Shown here in pieces: positions 1-5,954 of a DNA stretch of 6,263 nt (its first letter is position 1; the number at the start of each line of letters is the position of its first letter). Under the pieces are notes generated by a model. That model did not search any database and was not told the DNA's origin. It worked only from the letters and a program-made list of their open reading frames with translations. The translations under genes and the position numbers were made by a program. Origin of the DNA: Gammaproteobacteria bacterium UBA7803 (GTDB lineage Bacteria; Pseudomonadota; Gammaproteobacteria; Pseudomonadales; Azotimanducaceae). The stretch covers positions 44,354-50,616 of the forward strand of contig DLCH01000002.1 of NCBI GenBank assembly GCA_002480525.1. The letters are read 5' to 3'.

Positions 1-872
1 CGGGTGTTCATCTCCATGAAGTAGAACCCGCCCGCATCGGCGATGAACTCGATGGTGCCGGCGCCCCGGTAGCCGATGGCGGCGGTGGCGCGCACCGCGG
101 CTTCGCCCATCGCGCGACGACGCTGGGCGTCGACGCCGGGGCCCGGCGCTTCCTCCACCACCTTCTGGTGGCGGCGCTGCACCGAGCAGTCCCGCTCGAA
201 CAGGTGGACGACGTTGCCCTCGGCGTCGGCCAGTACCTGCACCTCGATGTGCTTCGGCGACTGCAGATAGCGCTCCAGCAGCACCCGGTCGTCGCCGAAC
301 GCGGCCCGGGCTTCGCGGCGCGCCCCGGCGAGGGCGTCGGCGAAGCCGTCGCCGTCGTCCACCCGGCGCATGCCCTTGCCGCCGCCGCCGGCGGACGCCT
401 TGATCAGCAGCGGATAGCCGATCCGCTCGGCCTCCGCGGCGAGCGTGGCGTCGTCCTGGTCGTCACCCTGATAGCCGGGCACGATGGGCGTGCCCGCCTG
501 CTCCACCAGTCGCTTGGCCTCGATCTTCGAGCCCATGGCCTCGATCGCCGCCGCCGGCGGGCCGACGAACACGATGCCGGCCGCCTCGCAGGCGCGGGCG
601 AAGGCGGCGTTCTCGGAGAGGAAGCCGTAGCCCGGGTGAATGGCCCCCGCGCCCGTCCGCCGGGCCGCGTCGATCACCGCGTCGATGTCGAGATAGCTCT
701 CCGCCGCCGGCGCGGGGCCGAGCCTGACCGCTTCATCGGCCTCCCGCACGTGGCGCGCCGACGCGTCCGCATCCGAGTACACCGCGATGGTGCGGATACC
801 CAGGCGGCGCGCCGTACGGATCACCCGACAGGCGATCTCCCCACGATTGGCGATCAGCAGCGCGTCGAACAC
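1..872 (-). CDS. mccA: 3-methylcrotonyl-CoA carboxylase alpha subunit, biotin carboxylase domain (3' end cut by window)
   Basis: ATP-dependent carboxylation of biotin, the first half-reaction of an acyl-CoA carboxylase. The visible 290 residues are the biotin carboxylase domain. It opens with FDALLIANRGEIACRV and continues with HPGYGFLSEN (about 79-88), a Lys at 116, a Lys at 158, the ATP-grasp glycine loop GGGGKGM (162-168), PKHIEVQVLA (206-215), ERDCSVQRRHQKVVEEAP (226-243), and FMEMNT at the window edge. The counterparts of E. coli AccC K116, K159, H209, K238, E276, E288 and N290 are all present. Full MCC alpha subunits run to about 650-670 aa, so the C-terminal half with the biotinyl lysine lies off the left edge. 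Start: GTG at 872 matches the usual AccC N-terminus and has AGGA 7 nt upstream. GTG at 878 would overlap the preceding stop by 4 nt but leaves no room for a ribosome site. The substrate is inferred from the adjacent carboxyltransferase; the visible domain alone could belong to AccC or to propionyl- or geranyl-CoA carboxylase. Confidence 0.9.
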   Translation of the reverse strand, partial: MFDALLIANRGEIACRVIRTARRLGIRTIAVYSDADASARHVREADEAVRLGPAPAAESYLDIDAVIDAARRTGAGAIHPGYGFLSENAAFARACEAAGIVFVGPPAAAIEAMGSKIEAKRLVEQAGTPIVPGYQGDDQDDATLAAEAERIGYPLLIKASAGGGGKGMRRVDDGDGFADALAGARREARAAFGDDRVLLERYLQSPKHIEVQVLADAEGNVVHLFERDCSVQRRHQKVVEEAPGPGVDAQRRRAMGEAAVRATAAIGYRGAGTIEFIADAGGFYFMEMNT

Positions 873-874
873 GG

Positions 875-2500
875 TCACATCCTGAAGATGCCGAAGCGGG
901 CGTCGTCCGGCGCGTCGCTGGCGGCCTCCGGCCGGCGGCAGGCCAGCTCCAGCGACAGGGCGATCACCCGGCGGCTGTCGAGCGGATCGATGACGCCGTC
1001 GTCCCACAGCCGGGCGCTGGCGTAGTAGGGATGCCCCTGGTGCTCGTACTGCTGGCGGATGCCGTCCATGAAGCTCTGCTGGTCCGCCTCGGGCCAGGTC
1101 TCGCCCCGGGCCGCCATGCCGTCGCGGCGGACCGTGGCCAGCACGTTGGCCGCCTGCTCACCGCCCATCACGGAGATGCGCGCGTTGGGCCAGGTGAACA
1201 GCATGCGCGCGCCGTAGGCCCGGCCGCACATGGCGTAGTTGCCGGCCCCGAAGGAGCCGCCGATGACCAGCGTCAGCTTGGGCACCCGGGCGCAGGCCAC
1301 GGCGGTCACCATCTTGGCGCCGTGCTTGGCGATGCCTTCGTTCTCGTACTTGCGGCCCACCATGAAGCCGGTGATGTTCTGCAGGAACAGCAGCGGCACG
1401 CCCCGGCGGTCGGCGAGCTGCACGAAGTGGGCGCCCTTGACCGCGGACTCCGAAAACAGAATGCCGTTGTTGGCCAGGATCGCCACCGGCAGCCCTTCGA
1501 TGTGGGCGAAGCCGCATACCAGCGACTCGCCGTACAGGGGCTTGAACTCGTGGAACTCGGAGCCGTCCACCAGCCGGGCGATCACCTCCCGGACGTCCAG
1601 CGGCGTGCGGGTGTCCGTGGGCAGCACGCCGTACAGCTCCTCGATGGGATGAGCGGGCGGCCGGGGCTCCCGGCGCGCCACCGTGGCGGCGCGGCGCACG
1701 TGGCTCGACGCCACGATTTCCCGGGCCAGCGCCAGGGCGTGGGCATCGTTGGCGGCCAGGTAGTCGGTGACGCCGGACTCCCGGCTGTGCACGTCGCCGC
1801 CGCCGAGGCTCTCCGCGTCCACCTCCTCGCCCGTGGCCGCCTTCACCAGCGGCGGGCCACCGAGAAAGATCGTGCCCTGCTCCCGGACGATGATCGCCTG
1901 GTCGCACATGGCGGGGACGTAGGCGCCGCCGGCGGTGCACGAGCCCATCACCACGGCGATCTGCGGAATGCCCCGGGCGGACAGGTTGGCCTGGTTGTAG
2001 AAGATGCGGCCGAAGTGGTCGCGGTCCGGAAACACCTCGTCCTGCATGGGCAGGAAGGCGCCGCCGGAATCCACCAGGTAGATGCAGGGCAGGTGATTCT
2101 CCAGGGCGATCTCCTGGGCCCGCAGGTGCTTCTTCACGGTGATCGGATAGTAGGTGCCGCCCTTCACCGTGGCGTCGTTCACCACGATCATGCATTCGAC
2201 GCCGGCCACCCGGCCGACGCCGGTGATGATGCCGCCGGCGGGAATCCAGTCGTCGTAGAGCTCGTAGCCGGCGAGCTGGCCGATCTCCAGGAACGGCGAG
2301 CCCGGATCGAGCAGCCCGGCGAGCCGGTCCCGGGGCAGCAGCTTGCCCCGGTCGGTGTGTCGCGTCCGGGCGCGCTCGTCTCCGCCGAGGGTGATGCGCG
2401 CGGCGAGTTCGCGCAGTTCCCCCGCCAGGGCGGCGTGGTGCGCCCGGTTGCGGGCGAAGGTCTCGCCGGCGGTATCTATTCCCGTTCTGAGGACTGCCAT
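875..2500 (-). CDS. mccB: 3-methylcrotonyl-CoA carboxylase beta subunit (carboxyltransferase)
   Basis: Transfers the carboxyl group from carboxybiotin to 3-methylcrotonyl-CoA, giving 3-methylglutaconyl-CoA in leucine/isovalerate catabolism (also called LiuB). The protein is 541 aa, the usual family length (about 535). The N-terminal crotonase-fold half carries RHTDRGKLLPRDRL (48-60), the VNDATVKGGTYYPITVKKHLR region (108-127), LVDSGGAFLPMQDEVFPDRD (142-161) and the oxyanion-type loop GSCTAGGAYVPAM (186-198), then GTIFLGGPPLVKAATGE (209-225). The C-terminal half carries NITGFMVGRKYE (375-386), GGSFGAGNYAMCGRAY (414-429) and WPNARISVMGGEQAA (437-451). The combination of GGPPLVKAATGE and MGGEQAA is typical of MCC rather than PccB or AccD. 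Geranyl-CoA carboxylase beta is a close alternative. The frame is open 44 codons further upstream, but homologues begin near MAVLRTGIDTAGE, so ATG 2500 is chosen; GGAA lies 6 nt before it. It is followed 2 nt later by the alpha subunit, and no hydratase gene separates them. Confidence 0.93.
   Translation of the reverse strand: MAVLRTGIDTAGETFARNRAHHAALAGELRELAARITLGGDERARTRHTDRGKLLPRDRLAGLLDPGSPFLEIGQLAGYELYDDWIPAGGIITGVGRVAGVECMIVVNDATVKGGTYYPITVKKHLRAQEIALENHLPCIYLVDSGGAFLPMQDEVFPDRDHFGRIFYNQANLSARGIPQIAVVMGSCTAGGAYVPAMCDQAIIVREQGTIFLGGPPLVKAATGEEVDAESLGGGDVHSRESGVTDYLAANDAHALALAREIVASSHVRRAATVARREPRPPAHPIEELYGVLPTDTRTPLDVREVIARLVDGSEFHEFKPLYGESLVCGFAHIEGLPVAILANNGILFSESAVKGAHFVQLADRRGVPLLFLQNITGFMVGRKYENEGIAKHGAKMVTAVACARVPKLTLVIGGSFGAGNYAMCGRAYGARMLFTWPNARISVMGGEQAANVLATVRRDGMAARGETWPEADQQSFMDGIRQQYEHQGHPYYASARLWDDGVIDPLDSRRVIALSLELACRRPEAASDAPDDARFGIFRM
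880..883 (-). promoter_or_regulatory. Ribosome binding site deciding the mccA start
   Basis: AGGA on the minus strand lies inside the last codons of mccB and 7 nt before the GTG at 872. The same element is only 1 nt from the alternative GTG at 878. This supports the downstream start and translational coupling, with a 2-nt gap between the two genes. Confidence 0.55.
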
Positions 2501-2759
2501 CGGCTGTTCCGGAATCTCCCCAACGACCCGACTCGTGCGCACCCGCGAGCCCGCCAGGGGCCGCGCCGGACGCCGCGAACCGGTGCGGATTCGCTGCGTG
2601 ACTGCCGCGCTGAACCGCCAGCCGTGGCACAATCACGCAGCCCGAACGATACACCATTTGCCGCTGCCCGACCCGGTGCGCGGCGGACCCTGCCACCGGC
2701 CGGAACCCCGTCCGGACACGCGACGGCGAGGGCAGGCAGACAAGGAGCACGATCCCGCT
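2501..2759. promoter_or_regulatory. Divergent intergenic region between mccB and the glutamine synthetase-like gene
   Basis: This 259-bp spacer must hold the promoters of two diverging transcripts. I see a less GC-rich patch at about 2629-2660, the likeliest promoter area. A 9-bp inverted repeat (GCTGCGTGA at 2593-2601, TCACGCAGC at 2633-2641) flanks part of it. A short palindrome TTCCGGAA (2507-2514) sits near the mccB ribosome site. No convincing -35/-10 pair, sigma-54 site or recognised LiuR-type operator stands out. Reading frames crossing this region lack conserved sequence and look like high-GC noise. Confidence 0.5.
2742..2747 (+). promoter_or_regulatory. Ribosome binding site of the glutamine synthetase-like gene
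   Basis: AAGGAG, a strong Shine-Dalgarno sequence, lies 12 nt before ATG 2760. The spacing is somewhat long, but no other start in frame has a comparable site. It fixes the start at 2760 against upstream in-frame ATG codons such as 2343, which would reach into the antisense of mccB. Confidence 0.65.
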
Positions 2760-4190
2760 ATGGCGACCTCCAAGGCGACCCCGAAGGCGAATTCCAAATC
2801 ACGCTCGAAACGCGTGCCGCGCGGCCCGGCCGGCGCCCTGAAGACCCTGATCAACCGCCGGGGCAGCCGGTACGCCACCGTCGCGTTCGTCGACCTGCAG
2901 GGTCAGCTCCGCGGCAAGACCGTTTCGGTCAGCAAGCTCGAGAGCGCCATCGACGAAGGCATTCCGTTCTCCGCCGACAACTTCATGCTCGATTTCGGCG
3001 ACATCAAGCTCATTCCCGACGGCTACCTGACCCTGGACCAGGACTATGCCGACGAGCGCTGCGACGTCGACTGGGACCGGCCGCGGATGCTGCCCTTCGA
3101 GGAGCCCGAGAGCGATCTGCTGTTCTTCGTCGAGTACGGCGAGGGCACCAACGGCGGCAAGTGGGACCCGCGCCGGCTGTTCCATCGCACCCTGGACCGG
3201 GCCGCGGCCATGGACATCGTCCCGACCTTCGCCTTCGAGTACGAGTTCCGCCTGTTCAAAGAGACCGCCGACTCACTGCGGGACAAGGGCTTCCAGCAGC
3301 CGAAGCTGCTGAACGAGGTGTCGACCTACGGCGGCGTGATGCACCAGAGCCTGTGGGCCCAGCTCTTCAAGGACATGCGCAACATGTGCGAGACCATGGA
3401 GATCCCGGTGTCGAGCATGCACTGGGAGCAGGCGGCCAGCATGGGCGAGGTGGCGCTGGGCCACCAGCCGGGCTTCGCCAGCGTCGACGACGCCGTGCTG
3501 TTCAAGACCCACGCCAAATCGCTGGCCGCCCGCCACGACATGCTGCTGTCGTTCATGGCCCGCCCCATTGCCGACGACGACGGCCAGAGCGGCCACGTCC
3601 ATTTCTCGCTGAAGAACCGCCGCGGCCGGCAGCTGTTTCACGACCCGAAGCGCGAGCACGGCATGAGCGATACCCAGCGCTGGGCCGTCGGCGGGCTGCA
3701 GCGGCTGCTGCCGGAACTGCTGCTGATGCTGGCGCCCAACGTGAACTCGTTCAAGCGCCTGGCCCCCGGGGCGTTCGCGCCCATCGCCGCCACCTGGGGC
3801 ATCGAGAACCGCACCTGCGCCATCCGGGTGATCCCCGGCAAGCCCAGCGCCCAGCGCATCGAGCTGCGGGTGCCCGGCTCCGACTCCAACCCCTACCTGG
3901 TGGCGACCTGCCTGCTGGCCGCGGCCATGTGGGGCATCGAACAGCGCGTCGAGCCGGCCGAGCCCATGAGCGGCTCCTGCTACGAGCGCACCGAGCAGAT
4001 CCCCGACGATCAGCAGTTCCCGCCGACCTTCCGCCAGGCGATCGAGCGGTTCGCGGCGTCGGACGTCGCCCGGGAACTGTTCGGCGACGATTTCGTGACC
4101 ATGTTCGCCGGCACCCGCCTGGCCCAGGCCGAGCAGTTCGCACGCATGGTCACCGACAAGGAGCTGGAGCGGTTCCTGGAAATGGCGTAA
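2760..4190 (+). CDS. Glutamine synthetase family protein, probable gamma-glutamyl-amine/polyamine ligase
   Basis: An ATP-dependent ligase of the glutamine synthetase fold, expected to join the gamma-carboxyl of glutamate to ammonia or, more likely here, to an amine (PuuA/SpuI-like role). It is 476 aa. Residues 1-21 are a Lys/Ser/Ala-rich tail. The N-terminal beta-grasp domain spans about 35-120 (VAFVDLQGQLRGKTV at 41-55, like PuuA proteins). The catalytic domain follows: FEYEFRLF (159-166, metal-binding Glu), HWEQAASMGE (221-230, Glu 223 and Glu 230), GQSGHVHFSL (275-284, catalytic-type His), NSFKRLAPGAFAPIAATWG (329-347), NR at 350-351, and RIELRVPGSDSNPYL (366-380, Glu 368 and Arg 370). The GQSGHVH form and the lack of the usual GQ-x-E glutamine (here SMGE) set it apart from housekeeping GlnA. 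I see no adenylylation-site tyrosine loop of GlnA type. It converges with a class III aminotransferase across a REPIN, which favours amine catabolism. The substrate is not readable from sequence. Confidence 0.87.
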   Translation: MATSKATPKANSKSRSKRVPRGPAGALKTLINRRGSRYATVAFVDLQGQLRGKTVSVSKLESAIDEGIPFSADNFMLDFGDIKLIPDGYLTLDQDYADERCDVDWDRPRMLPFEEPESDLLFFVEYGEGTNGGKWDPRRLFHRTLDRAAAMDIVPTFAFEYEFRLFKETADSLRDKGFQQPKLLNEVSTYGGVMHQSLWAQLFKDMRNMCETMEIPVSSMHWEQAASMGEVALGHQPGFASVDDAVLFKTHAKSLAARHDMLLSFMARPIADDDGQSGHVHFSLKNRRGRQLFHDPKREHGMSDTQRWAVGGLQRLLPELLLMLAPNVNSFKRLAPGAFAPIAATWGIENRTCAIRVIPGKPSAQRIELRVPGSDSNPYLVATCLLAAAMWGIEQRVEPAEPMSGSCYERTEQIPDDQQFPPTFRQAIERFAASDVARELFGDDFVTMFAGTRLAQAEQFARMVTDKELERFLEMA

Positions 4191-4212
4191 CCCGCACGTT
4201 GCGCCACCCCCT

Positions 4213-4276
4213 GTAGGAGCGGCCTCCCGGCCGCGATCGCCGCCCTCGCCAATCGCGGCCGGGAGGCCGCTCCCAC
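4213..4276. repeat. REPIN: two REP hairpins in inverted orientation
   Basis: The left arm 4216-4237 and the right arm 4252-4273 are perfect 22-bp reverse complements around a 14-nt centre. Each arm is itself a hairpin: GCGGCC-TCCC-GGCCGC at 4219-4234 and GCGGCC-GGGA-GGCCGC at 4255-4270. The left copy begins with GTAG (4213-4216), the head tetranucleotide of RAYT-associated REP elements. The right copy, read on the minus strand, begins with GTGG. Such pairs (REPINs) are scattered through gammaproteobacterial intergenic regions and are mobilised by RAYT transposases of the TnpA-REP family; none is encoded here. It lies exactly between two convergent genes. Confidence 0.85.
4216..4273. terminator. 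Possible bidirectional transcription end for the two convergent genes
   Basis: The REPIN forms a very stable 22-bp stem 25 nt after the stop at 4190 and 45 nt after the stop at 4319 on the other strand. No T-run follows on either side, so it is not a classical intrinsic terminator. It could still block readthrough or protect transcript 3' ends. No other terminator-like structure is visible in 4191-4318. Confidence 0.4.
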
Positions 4277-4318
4277 GCCAGCGTCATTCGACCCGCTGGC
4301 GCAGCGCGAATCGCTGCC

Positions 4319-5707
4319 TCAGCGGCCCAGCCAGGCCTGGGTCTGATCCAGCGCGCGCGTCATCTTGGTGAACACCTCGTCGACCTGGTCGGACGTGATG
4401 ATCAGCGGCGGGCACAGCGCCAGGCTGTCGCCCAGGGCGCGGACGATCAGGCCGTTCTCCTCGCAGAACCGCATGGCGTTGTAGCCCACGGCCTGGGAAG
4501 CCTCGAAGGGCTGCTTCGACGCCTTGTCGGCGACCAGTTCCACCGCGCCGATCAGTCCCCGGCCGCGGGTGTTGCCCACCAGCGGATGATCCGCCAGGGC
4601 ATGCAGGCGGGCCTGGAACTCCTCGCCGACCCGGGCGGCATGGGCGAACAGATCCCGTTCCTCCATGAGCTCGAGGGCCCGCAGGGCCACCGCCGCGCAC
4701 ACCGGGTGGCCGGAGTAGGTGAAGCCGTGGCCGAAGTTGCCCACCTGGCCGCTCGGCTCGATCATCGGCTCGTACATCCATTCCGGAATCAGCACCGCGG
4801 ACAGCGGCAGATAGGCGGACGACACGGCCTTGGCGACGCTCATGGTGTCCGGCGCGAGGTTCATGGTCTGGGCGCCGAACGGCTGGCCGGTGCGGCCGAA
4901 ACCGCAGATCACCTCGTCGTCGATGAACAGGATGTCGTGCTTCTTCAGCAGCGCCTGCACCTTGTCGAAGTAGCCGTCCGGCGGGACGATCACGCCGCCG
5001 GCGCCCATGATGGGCTCGGCGATGAACGCGGCGATGGTCTCGGCGCCCTCCCGCTCGATGAGCGCCTCGAGGTTGCCGACGATGCGGTCGACGAAATCCG
5101 CCTCGGACTCCCCCTCCTCGGCCTCGCGGTAGTAGAACGGGCAGTCCGTGTGCAGCACCCGGTCCAGGGGCAGGTCGAAGTGGGCGTGGAACGCCGGCAG
5201 CCCGGTGAGCGACCCGGCGGCGACGGTGACGCCGTGGTAGCCCTTCTTGCGGCTGATGATCTTCTTCTTCTCGGGCCGGCCGACGACGTTGTTGTAGTAC
5301 CACATCAGCTTGATCTGGGTGTCGTTGGCGTCGCTGCCGGAGGAGCCGAAGAACACCCGGCCAGCGTCGAAGGGGGCCATCTGCTTGAGCTTCTCGGCGA
5401 GCAGAATGCTCGGCTCGTTGCTCTTCGAGCCGAACAGCTGGGAGTAGGACAGCTTGCGCATGTGCTCGGCGGCCACGCGCACCAGCTCCTCCTCGCCGTA
5501 GCCGAGCGCCGTGCACCACAGCCCCGACATGCCTTCGATGTACTGGTTGCCCCGGGTATCCCACATGTACACGCCCTCGGCGCGGTCATGGATCACCGGG
5601 CCCACCTGATGGTGGAGCTTCAGATTGGTGGTCGGGTGCAGGAGGTGCCTGAGGTCCTTGTCCTCCAGCGAGCCCGCGGGAAACTCGTTGTGCAACGGAT
5701 CGGCCAT
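4319..5707 (-). CDS. Class III PLP-dependent aminotransferase (polyamine/omega-amino acid:pyruvate type)
   Basis: Moves a primary amine from an omega-amino compound (putrescine, cadaverine, beta-alanine and similar) to a keto acid, probably pyruvate, giving an aldehyde and alanine. It is 462 aa, typical of the family. Visible motifs: EGMSGLWCTALGYG (58-71, with the GLWC segment of omega-transaminases), GSSGSDAND (121-129, PLP phosphate cup), GYHG (156-159), EPIMGAGG (231-238), IDDEVICGFGRTG (262-274, Asp 264 contacting the PLP ring nitrogen), VAKAVSSAYLPLSAV (291-305, with Schiff-base Lys 293) and FTYSGHP (329-335). Arg 423 in IVRALGD may be the carboxylate-switching arginine of this family. 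ATG 5707 is chosen because it opens the conserved N-terminus and has GAGGAG 5 nt upstream; the open frame beyond it shows no conservation. It follows ald on the same strand after a structured 247-bp spacer and faces the glutamine synthetase-like gene. It resembles SpuC, but the exact substrate is inferred. Confidence 0.9.
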   Translation of the reverse strand: MADPLHNEFPAGSLEDKDLRHLLHPTTNLKLHHQVGPVIHDRAEGVYMWDTRGNQYIEGMSGLWCTALGYGEEELVRVAAEHMRKLSYSQLFGSKSNEPSILLAEKLKQMAPFDAGRVFFGSSGSDANDTQIKLMWYYNNVVGRPEKKKIISRKKGYHGVTVAAGSLTGLPAFHAHFDLPLDRVLHTDCPFYYREAEEGESEADFVDRIVGNLEALIEREGAETIAAFIAEPIMGAGGVIVPPDGYFDKVQALLKKHDILFIDDEVICGFGRTGQPFGAQTMNLAPDTMSVAKAVSSAYLPLSAVLIPEWMYEPMIEPSGQVGNFGHGFTYSGHPVCAAVALRALELMEERDLFAHAARVGEEFQARLHALADHPLVGNTRGRGLIGAVELVADKASKQPFEASQAVGYNAMRFCEENGLIVRALGDSLALCPPLIITSDQVDEVFTKMTRALDQTQAWLGR

Positions 5708-5712
5708 CACTG

Positions 5713-5718
5713 CTCCTC
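5713..5718 (-). promoter_or_regulatory. Ribosome binding site of the aminotransferase
   Basis: GAGGAG on the minus strand, 5 nt before ATG 5707. It confirms this start over in-frame codons further upstream. Confidence 0.75.
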
Positions 5719-5729
5719 GATTGGCGGCG

Positions 5730-5752
5730 GTCGAGCCCGGTCCCGGCTCGAC
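5730..5752 (-). promoter_or_regulatory. Hairpin immediately upstream of the aminotransferase ribosome site
   Basis: GTCGAGCC (5730-5737) pairs perfectly with GGCTCGAC (5745-5752) around a 7-nt loop. In the transcript its 3' base lies 22 nt before the start codon and 11 nt before GAGGAG. It could affect translation or be part of a larger leader fold. The function is inferred from position only. Confidence 0.45.
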
Positions 5753-5817
5753 TTCGTGGGTGACGCTAGCGGACCCGCCATGGCGTGGCAACCGCTCCCT
5801 CGCTGGCCCCGGCAGGG

Positions 5818-5910
5818 ACCGCTGCTCCGGCGCTGAGTCGGACGACGTCCGACCCGGGAGGGGAGAAAACGCGCACAGGGCGCACGCAGTGCGGACGCCG
5901 GAGCAGCGGT
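5818..5910. repeat. 15-bp perfect inverted repeat with 63-nt spacing in the aminotransferase leader
   Basis: ACCGCTGCTCCGGCG at 5818-5832 is the exact reverse complement of CGCCGGAGCAGCGGT at 5896-5910. In RNA read on the minus strand the arms would close a long stem around a 63-nt loop. That loop itself holds a 17-bp palindrome (5837-5853) and a small hairpin (CGCAC-GCA-GTGCG, 5881-5893). Alternatively the arms are paired protein-binding half-sites. Confidence 0.6.
5837..5853. promoter_or_regulatory. Operator-like palindrome upstream of the aminotransferase
   Basis: GTCGGAC-GAC-GTCCGAC is a perfect dyad of 7-bp arms with a 3-bp centre, the size and form of a site for a dimeric repressor such as the TetR or GntR family. 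It lies 130 nt upstream of the start codon within the larger 15-bp inverted repeat. No regulator gene is in the window, so the binding protein is unknown. It could equally be a stem-loop in the leader RNA. Confidence 0.4.
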
Positions 5911-5917
5911 GATCGAC

Positions 5918-5944
5918 CGATCGCCGGTCCCCGACCGGCGATCG
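5918..5944 (-). terminator. Stem-loop just downstream of ald, possible terminator or attenuator
   Basis: CGATCGCCGGTC (5918-5929) and GACCGGCGATCG (5933-5944) are perfect 12-bp complements with a 3-nt loop, starting 10 nt after the ald stop at 5955. The stem is strong and GC-rich, but no T-run follows on the minus strand. It may therefore be a factor-dependent terminator or an mRNA-stabilising hairpin rather than a classical intrinsic one. Confidence 0.55.
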
Positions 5945-5954
5945 CGGAGACGCG

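Noticed and set aside
168..1025. Plus-strand open frame of 285 codons opposite mccA
   Set aside because: Antisense shadow of a clear biotin carboxylase domain; no motif or ribosome site of its own.
2501..2632. 44-codon N-terminal extension of mccB
   Set aside because: The extension is Arg-rich and unlike MCC beta N-termini, while ATG 2500 gives the normal family length.
2625..2642. Sigma-54-like site starting TGGCAC
   Set aside because: The -24 half matches, but the GC of the -12 half is one base too close and the TT is missing, so it does not meet the consensus.
2343..2759. 139-codon N-terminal extension of the glutamine synthetase-like gene
   Set aside because: It overlaps mccB antisense, shows no conserved sequence, and the strong AAGGAG at 2742 points to ATG 2760.
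1031..4216. Very long open frame on the plus strand (1061 codons)
   Set aside because: It runs antisense to mccB and then in another frame of the glutamine synthetase-like gene. Its translation is low-complexity Arg/Ala/Gly/His-rich with no recognisable domain, as expected for a shadow frame in GC-rich DNA.
4586..5836. Plus-strand open frame of 416 codons opposite the aminotransferase
   Set aside because: It is antisense to a gene with all PLP motifs intact. The translation is rich in Val/His/Leu/Gly/Ala without family features.
5708..5954. Known riboswitch (glycine, guanidine, preQ1, SAM) in the aminotransferase leader
   Set aside because: The conserved core sequences of these classes are not visible by eye; only unnamed stems can be supported.
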